A stretch of DNA of 64,000 nucleotides from Paguma larvata (taxonomy: Eukaryota > Chordata > Mammalia > Carnivora > Viverridae). The stretch is taken from positions 37,481,332 to 37,545,331 of the forward strand of contig CM057843.1 of NCBI GenBank assembly GCA_030068075.1, written 5' to 3'. Shown here piece by piece: positions 56,200-64,000 of the stretch. A model generated the notes under the pieces. The model saw nothing but the letters and a program-made list of their open reading frames with translations, was not told the origin of the DNA and did not search any database. Position 1 is the first letter of the stretch, and every line of letters begins with the position of its first letter. A program made the translations under genes and the position numbers.

Positions 56200-59100
56200 C
56201 TGCCCAAGCACAGAAGACAGAGAATTGGGAGGGTCAAGAGGGCAAGAGAATCTCCCCTTCGCAGCTTACCATGCCCACCTCTCAGTCTCACCCCTCCCCA
56301 CCCACTGAAATTTTTCTTCTTTTCCTATTTGGGTAAGAATCCCAAACCCCTTGGGCATTTCCATCCAGGGGAGCCACAGTCACCTTGAACGATGACGGCA
56401 ATGTCTTTGCTGACAGAGCCCAGCTGGTTAGTAGCTGTGCAGCAGTACGTTCCTGTGTGGTTCTGGGCTGCCTTCTGTGGCACTTCAAGGTTGAATATCA
56501 CTCCATTCCAGGTACACACCAAAGTTGGAGTTGGGTTTCCCTTTGGGACACAGGCAAGCAGCTGTTCCGTCCCTTTCACCCAAGTCTGGTTGCCAGGGCA
56601 ATCAGATTCCTCTAAACGAGGCTTGTCTGGAAAAGAGAGTCCCCCAAGGAGCTGAGCTCAGTATGCCACATTCCTTCCTCACCGAGATGCTTAGCTTCCT
56701 CTCCTCCCCTAACCCAAATGCTGTATCCCTCCCACCTGACAGCTTTGCTTCCCAAGGGAAGGACCACTGTTCCCTGCTTTGGGCTACTCTTCTGTCTTCC
56801 ATTCTCTAGGGGCAAGGAGTTGGAGATGCAGCAAAGGCATGTTAATGGATTCAGACTAAGTGATCTGGACTGTCCTATCAATGGTGGCTTCCCTGCTTCC
56901 CATCCTTGCCTCTCAGTGAGTGAGGAGATGGGTAGGGGTGAACCCAGAGATGAGGGATTTTCTGCTTTTCAAAAATATAGAGTTTAATGTGGGAATTTCC
57001 CTCCTCAGCATAAACTCCAACTATCACTTCCTGTGTTCTCAGCCATCAACTCTCAACTAATACCACTAATCACCTTGCATTCTCTTTTCCATTCCCAGGT
57101 TCCCCACATGTTTCTCTCAGCTCACTTTCCTGAGGATAAGGTAAACTTGGGGAGCTTTAATTTTATTTCCTCCTTTGATGTTTTATTTTAATGAGAAAAA
57201 TGTAGCAACTCTAATAATGAAACTCTGAGATGAAAAACTAATAATAATCCTTGTTTTGATAAGAAAGATCAGGCCTCTACTCACATAAGACATGGAGCTG
57301 GACCACAGTGGTTTTGCTCAACCGCTGACCCTGAACCTCCAAAGAGGCCTCACAGGAGAAATTTCGGCCATTATCTTCCTCCCTGGTGGTAAGTAAAAGC
57401 CAGGCAGGCTCCCCAGGGCCAGGGAGATCTGGGGCTCCCTTAAGCCGAAGAGTAGGGCTCGGTGATGTTAACACATGTCCTGAACAGGTCACATTAATGT
57501 CTGTCCCTTCCAATGGGTATAATTCTTCTATCTCCAGAATTGGTGGAGGGAAGCCTATAAGAAAAGGAAAGAGAAAAAAAAAAAAAAGAAAAGGAAAGAG
57601 AGAATCAAACGTATTTCTCAAAACTCTCAGCCACTTCTGTTCTCTTGCTGCTGATGGTATGGTGTCTAGGCAGACAGGACAGGGAAAACTTTGGATGCCC
57701 TACTGCTTCTGTGCTGAATGGCAAGAGCAGTGAGATTCGGGAATTTGAGAGCTCCTCTTAGGACTCTGTAAGTAACATGGCCAAAGGAAACGGGGTGAAG
57801 GCTGAACAGAACTACTCTCTCAGTGTATGTCTTCAACCTGCCTCCACTCCTCGGAGAAAGATCACATGAGAGTGTACCTAGGAAAGGTAGTAGGGATATT
57901 TGCAGTGGAACCACCAGGGATTTACTGTGGAAGTTTCAGTGGCAGAAAGCCCTTGCAAGGAAGGAAAGAGGCAGTTCACTTACTGTAGACATGCACTGGC
58001 TCTCTTGTTTTCTGTTCCACTGGACCCAGAGATACAAGGCAGGACAGCTCCTGATCACCAATCTCCATGGCCCGAACCGTGGCATTGGCCCACGCCGTGT
58101 CTCCCTTCCAGGAGACAAAGGGGCTCAGCTCCTGGTCTCCCAGGAACATGCGGAACATTACCTCTCTGGCGGGGAACACCCTAGGCAACTCGCAGCTCAC
58201 AGCCTCTGCCATCCCAATTTCCAAAAGTGGGGAGACCCAGATTTGGGGGCTCTGAGAGAATTCTGCCCAAAAAAATGAAGAAAAGGAAAGAAAAGAGAAA
58301 AGTCATGATAAATCATGTGCTATATAGGACCCCACGATTTAGGAAGGGAGTGTGGCTTAAAGCTCTCCGTCCCCCACGGTAAGATTACAGCCCAGGTAGA
58401 GATGGGGCTCAATTACTCTCACACTCTCATCCTAAACTCTGTGGGAACTTAGTCCCAAAAGGCTAAGGTAAGATAAGGAAACTGAGTCTCAGGATCCTTC
58501 CATACCTGGGCTCTGACTCACCAAAGATCCGGAGTACCTTGACGGCTGAGCTACTGCGAAAGAGCCCTCCACCATGTGAACTCAAGTCCAGTTCTGCATG
58601 GCATGAGAAATTGCACCTATCATCCTCCCGTTGGGCTTTGACATTGATGTTGACCTCAGCTCTTTGGGAGGCCATAGCCAAGTTCATAAAGTTTTTTCTG
58701 TGTAGTTCCTGGTTATCCTGGAGAAGAGTAAGGGTGAGGTTCTCCAGGGGTGCTACACTGGGCACATGGCACTTCACTGTAAAGACTTCATCCATGGCTA
58801 CCCATGCAGGCTGCAGCTCCAGGATCACCTGCTCTGGTGGCTCTTTAAAAGAAAAAGGTGGGCTTGATGAGAGAAGGCTACTCACCTCTCCAGAAAGAAA
58901 TGGTATGACAGAAAGCTGGTGATACAAGGTGACTGTCTTAAACTGTCCAATCAGCGGTGTCAGCTTTCTGCCAGCCCTGCCCTACATAAAACGAGTCAGT
59001 CTTCTGGCTCTTCTTCTGCCCATCAAAGGTGGCTAAATTCATAGCCAAGAAACGTTAACTGTTGAGGGGCAAGTCCCTTGCGTTGACTGTTTCTGCCATT

Positions 59101-61366
59101 CTGGAGAACTTTTCTCTTTTATCAGAGGTGCTTCAGAGGCATGAGCGGCTTCTGAGAAGCTCCTTAGCATCACACAAAAACCACATCCTAGTCCACCAAG
59201 CTGTTACCCCAAAGAGATCACATTTATTCTTATGGCCATATCCTTGCCAATGCTATTTGCCCACCTGAAAGACCTTCCTCACCCATGCAGACCTTCCTTA
59301 CCACTCTGCAGGAGTGAAGCTCAAGAGCCTCCTTTTCCATGGAGACTTCTCCAACTACCCCAGGTGACAAAGACCCTCCTTTCTCCAGTCCCTAATTATT
59401 CTAAGAATTTGTGCCAAATAATTTAGCACTAATTGTGTATTTTTTTAATCATTTATAAGCTAACATTATAGCTCCTCCTGTACTTGAACATAGTCTCAAG
59501 CACAATGTCTGGATGCCCTCTATGGTCTGCTCCTAATTTAAAATCCTACACGAAAGGGAAATAGAAGTAATTGGCTCTAGAATTCCTGCAGTATAACAGA
59601 AATCTCTATTAAGGGCCCAAATTCTCTCCCCTAAAAGAAATCTCTAATTTTTCCCGTAAGTAAGACATAATCATGTTCCCCCACTCTTCCCTTCCTCCTC
59701 AGCCCTACTCACGATACACAGTGATGTCAAGACTGGTGTCCTTTTGGATCCCTGCACAAGAGAAGAAGCACTGCAGAACAGAATTCTCTGTGACATCCTC
59801 CAGAAGAAACTCCTTCCACTGGGGTCCTTTGTCCATTTGGGTTTTCTTTAAAAAAGTCTCAATTCCACTGGGTCCTGGGTCTGGACAGGTAGTGCTGCAG
59901 TTGACTATTAGGGACTGTCCAAGCTTTACCAGGGCCTGATTGGGCCAAATAGAAACCTCAAATATCTCTTCAGTCGCTCCTGAAATGATCAACCACATAT
60001 GCCAAAGACTTTGGTGAGGACCACAAGACCCAAATAAAATACAAGGCCTAGTCTATCTGTTTGTAGGTTAGAAATAGGAAACCTACCCTGAAGAAAAAGT
60101 TACAAGGAACTAGACAAGAAAAAGATCTTTAATGAACAAGTTATAACCCTGATTCCACCACCATTCCCTCCGCTCGTCATCTTTCTAGGGATCTTGGTTT
60201 CTCCATGAGTGTCACCTTGGAAACTACAGAGTTGTTAAAACTCATGCCCAGGAAACCATTCTCTTCCTAAGCTTCCAGATATCCTAGAAACTCCTGGGAC
60301 TGGCTGCTGAGGGCCCTCAAGGAGTTAGTAGTCCCTAGAGAAAAGAGCTTTGTTGCTTATGCTTTAAATCAGTGTTTCTCTGAAATTGTGGTCTCAAAAT
60401 TGCCTTCACTAGAATCACCTGGAGTGTCTGTAAAACTACAGACTCTAGCTCCACTTCAGTCTGAGTGGTTAAGAACTTGTGAAGGTGGGATGTGGAAATA
60501 TGCAAGTGAACAGAACAAGCACTTCTAATGACCCTATGCACACCAAATTATGAGACCCACTAGCCTCAAGGTGACTCCTAGAGTCATTCATTTCCCATGG
60601 AACTTTTCACCTCTTCTCAAAATGAAACTATTCCTTTTTGCTTTGGTAGTAAGGCAATAGATGTCTTTGGATGCTTAAGAATTTAGTCTGTTAGGGAAAT
60701 CTCAGGTGCAATGAGAGAGACATCAGGTAAATTTTAAATGCTTTATGTAGGTGAGAGGCACAATCTCCTGGAAGCTTTCCCACAGGTCCTGGGACCTTTA
60801 GCTACTCCATGTCCACCATCTGCTTAATCTACCAAACATCAGTCCCTCCTAGGAATACACAGCTCATGTAGCAGTGTTACCAATAAGTCTCCAGTTCCAT
60901 TCTGTAATCCAGAGAACTTGCTCCTCACAATTAAGCTATAGGGCCTCACCTATCAAGACCCTATTGTAACTTCATGACACAAGAGGTGTCAACAAAGAAG
61001 TAAAAATATTCTTAAGAGCAGAAAACTAGGACAGTCCGAGGCTAGCAGGGGGCCAAAGAGAGAAGGCATATTTCTTAGGGGGAGTTTTCTCTGATGGTCT
61101 GTTATCCTGTTCCTCAGTATGGGTTCCCCAATTTTAAGCTAGAGACACCTACAGATTGTCTCCTAATGATCCCAAAATAGGAATCTCTCCCAAGGGTCCA
61201 GACAAGTGAATAGTCAATTTTTGCCCCATTCAGTACTTCTCATGCTCTTATTGACCAGCCACCTGCATCTTGGCACATGCTGGCTAAAGAAATTGCCCCA
61301 CATAGCCTCACCTGGGCCAGGGTTCAAGGCCAGCAGGACCCAGACACAAAACAGTAGCATTTCCAT
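55991..61366 (-). CDS. TCAM1: TCAM1, testicular cell adhesion molecule 1 (ICAM family), intact
   Basis: Type I membrane adhesion protein of the ICAM family; the mouse gene is expressed in testis and sits beside the Gh locus. Seven coding exons splice in frame to 547 residues: signal peptide (1 to about 19), five Ig-like domains of one exon each (about 19-108, 108-215, 215-308, 308-398, 398-479), a membrane helix (about 487-506) and a 41-residue basic tail. Every Ig exon starts and ends in phase 1, as in ICAM1 and ICAM3. Domain 1 has the paired-Cys VNCSTTCPDPG and the integrin motif GIETFLKK; domain 5 has CPGNQTW. All splice sites are GT-AG and no frame breaks are seen. Position next to GH1, opposite orientation, and five domains favour TCAM1 over ICAM1, ICAM2 or ICAM3. 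The human counterpart is a pseudogene. Confidence 0.9.
56384..56626 (-). CDS. TCAM1: TCAM1 exon 6: Ig domain 5
   Basis: 243 bases. KPRLEESDCPGNQTWVKGTE, then QLLACVPKGNPTPTLVCTWN and HTGTYCCTATNQLGSVSKDI. The extra Cys of CPGNQTW is an ICAM domain 5 feature. Acceptor CTTTTCCAG, donor CAAG/GTGACT. Confidence 0.9.
57285..57554 (-). CDS. TCAM1: TCAM1 exon 5: Ig domain 4
   Basis: 270 bases. FPPPILEIEELYPLEGTDIN, then VTCSGHVLTSPSPTLRLKG and NGRNFSCEASLEVQGQRLSK. Acceptor TTCTTATAG, donor TTAT/GTGAGT. Confidence 0.9.
57984..58262 (-). CDS. TCAM1: TCAM1 exon 4: Ig domain 3
   Basis: 279 bases. FSQSPQIWVSPLLEIGMAEA, VSCELPRVFPAREVMFRMFL and IGDQELSCLVSLGPVEQKTR; the ICAM-like FPA motif follows the first Cys. 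Acceptor TTGGGCAG, donor TACA/GTAAGT. Confidence 0.9.
58522..58842 (-). CDS. TCAM1: TCAM1 exon 3: Ig domain 2
   Basis: 321 bases. PPEQVILELQPAWVAMDEVF, then TVKCHVPSVAPLENLTLTLL and DDRCNFSCHAELDLSSHG. Sequons NLT and NFS. Acceptor CTTTTAAAG, donor TTTG/GTGAGT. Confidence 0.9.
59713..59979 (-). CDS. TCAM1: TCAM1 exon 2: Ig domain 1
   Basis: 267 bases. ATEEIFEVSIWPNQALVKLG, then LIVNCSTTCPDPGPSGIETF. The double Cys of the B strand and the Ile-Glu-Thr triplet match the C strand of ICAM domain 1, where the Glu coordinates the integrin MIDAS ion. It ends SLDITVY. Acceptor ATTTCAG, donor TATC/GTGAGT. Confidence 0.9.
60368..60575 (+). repeat. MER5A-like fossil in TCAM1 intron 1
   Basis: Diverged; ACTAGAATCACCTGGAGTGT and the order of flanking text fit MER5A. 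Confidence 0.55.
61312..61366 (-). CDS. TCAM1: TCAM1 exon 1: signal peptide
   Basis: Encodes MEMLLFCVWVLLALNPGP and the first base of a Gly codon. Two in-frame Mets; the first has the better context (AAGGATGG, A at -3 and G at +4), so it is chosen. Donor CCAG/GTGAGG. Any 5'UTR exon is not identified. Confidence 0.85.
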
Positions 61367-61569
61367 CCTTGTGAGAAGGGCTGAAAGCTGGAGAGAAAAG
61401 AGAAAACAATGCTGGAGAAAAGTGGCCAAAGAAAAGGAAAAGGATATAGAAAATTATTTCTTCGATGTTGTTAAAGATCAATCCCTTCCCTGACACCTTG
61501 CATAGTCTGGAGAAATTATAGCAAGAGTAAGAGTGGTATGGTGTGGATGTACTAAAAGGATGTAGGAAG

Positions 61570-61790
61570 GGATGCCTGGGTGGCTCGGTCAGTTGAGCAT
61601 TCAACTTTTGGTTTTGGCTCAGGTCATGATCTTGCGGGTTGTGGGTTCGAGTCCCACGTCGGGCTCTGTACTGGTGATGCAGAGACTGCTTGGGATTCTC
61701 TCTCCCTCTCTCTGCCCCTCCCAACTCATGCTGTCTCTGTCTCTCTCAAAATAAATAATTAAAACTTTTAAAAAACTATAAAAAATAAAT
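61570..61790 (+). mobile_element. Felid SINE upstream of TCAM1
   Basis: Head GGGATGCCTGGGTGGCTCGG, about 200 bases upstream of the TCAM1 start codon (gene on the other strand). AAAGGATGTAGGAA and AAAGGACATAGGAA flank it. Confidence 0.93.
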
Positions 61791-62374
61791 AAAAGGACAT
61801 AGGAAAATAATAGGGGATATTAGGTTAATTGAGATTCCTGTATAAGCTTGTATTGCAGTTATCCGTTTACACATTTGCCTCCATCTACTTGAGTCAGTAG
61901 AAGGCTATTAGCATGGAAGTGTGAAAAACGAAGGTTAGAGAGATGAAATCAATGTTTATCTAGCACTCTCCAGCGGAAAGTGACCATGAATCTAGAAAAC
62001 ATGGTCACTAGAGTCCCATTTTCTGATGTAAGGGAGAAATGTTTCATCAGGGCACTGTTCATGACCTCTATGAAATATCCCTCAAGATAATCCATCTCTT
62101 TCTGATCTGCCTCCATGCTCACCAAGCAAGGATTATTACTTTGGCTGAGTTAAGTCTTAATTGTCCACTTCTCTTTCCTCCACCAATCCATACCAAGTTT
62201 TTTTTTTCTTTCAAAGCCCCATTCAAGCTAATTTATTCTAAGAAAGGTTTCTTGACTTACCCTGTCCCACTTCACAATCCCTCACGTACAATAGATTGTC
62301 TGTACCTCCCTTTATGCCAAGCGTGATTTCTGAAGCTATATATGTTAAAATACAATTCACTTTAGTGAATTATT

Positions 62375-62592
62375 TTTTTTTATTTTTTTAACGTTTATTT
62401 ATTTTTTTGAGACATAGAGACAGAGCGTGAGCAGGAGAAGGGCAGAGAGAGAGCGAGACACAGAATCTGAAGCAGGCTCCAGACTCTGAGCCGTCAGCAC
62501 AGAGCCGGATGCGAGGCTCAAACTCACAGACCGCGAGATCATGACCTGAGCTGAAGTTGGCTGCTTAACCGACTGAGCCACCCAGGCGCCCC
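62375..62592 (-). mobile_element. Felid SINE
   Basis: Inverted, near-consensus; AGTGAATTATTTTT occurs on both sides (about 62,361 and 62,593). Confidence 0.95.
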
Positions 62593-64000
62593 AGTGAATT
62601 ATTTTTAATGATGAAATCATTACTATGCTAGAAATTCCCTGAGGACAAGAGATTATATTTATCTTGCATCTCCACCACCTAGCACAGTGCCTGGCATGTT
62701 ATGGATATTCCATTAAGTGAACGAATACCCTCTAATTCTGTAGTGTTTGAATTTTCATACGGGGTTTATACAGGTGTACCTTTACTTATATGCTGGTCTG
62801 AAAGAACATATAAGGTTTTTCTTTTGTCTTTTTTTTACTCATGCATAATATAACAGATACATCAAAATTTATATTTCCAAGTGAATGTTACTCTTCAAAT
62901 ACTGTGGGAGGCTATAAATTTATTCCAGTAATGGCACCATTATTCAAAACTTTTTTTTGGAAATGACTTAGATCTGGCTTTCAAGCTACACAAGAAAGTC
63001 TATTAAACTATTTTATTATTCTTTGAGAAAAAAATATGACTCAGACACCTTATTCACCAGACTTAGCTCTGAGTGCCTTAACATCTCTTTCCAAGGAAGA
63101 TCTCCTATCACTGGAGATATTCCAAAGTACCGCAGACTTTGAAGGAATTTCAAAATAAGAGTTTTAAGTAATAACACCTTTTTAAAAAAGTACAAAATCC
63201 CTGAGTGGAATTGCTTATATTCATACATTATTTCAGCAAACAACTATTGAGCACCTACAATATTCCAGGATCTTAGTAAGGTACTGAAGTTTACCAAGAT
63301 TTATCCCATGACAATAGGAATTCCTGGAAGTTAGTGGGAAAGACAAGTGTAAATAAAAAATAACAATATTATGCCAAGTGTTATTATAAAAACGGGGGGG
63401 GGGGTAAAGTGAGAATTAAACAACTAAATTCAAGCCAACTGTGTAGCCCAACTCCTGGCACATAAGACTTCAATAAGTCAGTGATGATGGTGCCACTGCT
63501 GCTGATACTGCTGATAATGATAAATTGATCAAGGAGCGTTGAGGAGGGAATCATTACTTCTCTCTGAAGGAGCTGAGGTTTCTCAGGTCTCCTTTGAACT
63601 GGGTTTTCTATTATGACCGGAAGTCATAAGGGATGAGGTGATATGGAGAAGAGGTCAGGTCAGACTTATTTGAGAAAATTCAAGTTCAATATGGTAGCAG
63701 GTAGCTTACAGGGAAAAGAATTGTAGGATAAAGAAGTAGGTATATAATTGGGTCAGCAAGCAGGAATTTACAGCAGGAGGGTGAGATAATCAGATTTATT
63801 TTTCAAGATGACAACGTTGGCAGTGTGCAGAAAAAGATGAAGAAAAGACTGATGGCCACAAGATCTGTTAGAAGGTGACTGCAATCATCTAAGGGAGATA
63901 CAAGAGGGCCTGAAGGCAGTGGTGACCGCAGAATTTCTATACAGAGGGTGTTCAGGGGGTCTCTGTCTGATTGGAAATGGCTAGAGGTTGTGTTTGCATA

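Larger units (their letters stand above)
61367..64000 (+). other. TCAM1 upstream flank
   Basis: Holds the TCAM1 promoter by position, two SINEs, MIR/L2-like phrases at 62,631-62,720 and 63,228-63,300, and a G-run near 63,393. No SMARCD2 exon, the expected next gene, could be identified. Confidence 0.5.

Noticed and set aside
55991..61366. Assignment of the ICAM-like gene to ICAM2
   Set aside because: ICAM2 lies on the far side of SCN4A and has two Ig domains; this gene has five and lies beyond GH1.

Overview
This window is nuclear genomic DNA from a carnivore, most likely a cat or a close feliform relative. The evidence is interrupted coding exons with canonical splice sites, four recognisable vertebrate genes, and about seventeen copies of the tRNA-derived carnivore SINE in its felid form (head 'GGGGCGCCTGGGTGGCTCAG', CT-rich body, AAATAAATAAA tail), several flanked by near-perfect target-site duplications. 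There are no bacterial operons, CRISPR arrays or phage modules. Gene order matches the mammalian growth-hormone locus: SCN4A, CD79B and GH1 on the + strand, then TCAM1 on the - strand.

Layout: (1) 1-25,860 holds the 3' two-thirds of SCN4A, the skeletal-muscle sodium channel Nav1.4: exons 6 to 24 by the human numbering, then a 2.2 kb 3'UTR. The introns carry old MIR copies, a MER5A-like element, two SINEs and several microsatellites. Intron 21 has AT-AC ends. (2) 25,861-30,187 is intergenic. It holds a solo LTR and a SINE module duplicated from the SCN4A 3'UTR. By synteny it should hold the pituitary part of the GH locus control region. (3) 30,188-33,590 is CD79B (B-cell receptor Ig-beta), six exons with an octamer-containing promoter. 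(4) 33,590-41,530 is intergenic with SINEs and old repeats. (5) 41,531-43,400 is GH1 (five exons), with two Pit-1-like sites, a TATA box and a poly(A) signal. (6) 43,400-52,910 is repeat-dense: SINEs, an L1M 3' end, and a gutted class I endogenous retrovirus (two LTRs around a broken pol remnant, itself hit by SINEs). (7) 55,991-61,366 on the - strand is TCAM1, an ICAM-family adhesion molecule: signal peptide, five Ig-like domains, a membrane segment and a short basic tail, with all seven coding exons open and correctly phased. The human counterpart is a pseudogene (TCAM1P). (8) 61,367-64,000 is the TCAM1 upstream flank with two SINEs.

The four genes are not functionally linked: muscle excitability, B-cell signalling, pituitary hormone and (in mouse) testis adhesion. 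They share a chromosomal neighbourhood in which long-range control of GH1 is known in human to run through the CD79B-SCN4A interval. I found no undescribed enzymatic or defence system. The points most worth a second look are the intact TCAM1 with an ICAM-like integrin-binding motif, the AT-AC intron with an unusual first residue in the next exon, the sequon-rich tandem repeat in SCN4A exon 6, the three related LTRs, and the duplicated SINE module.
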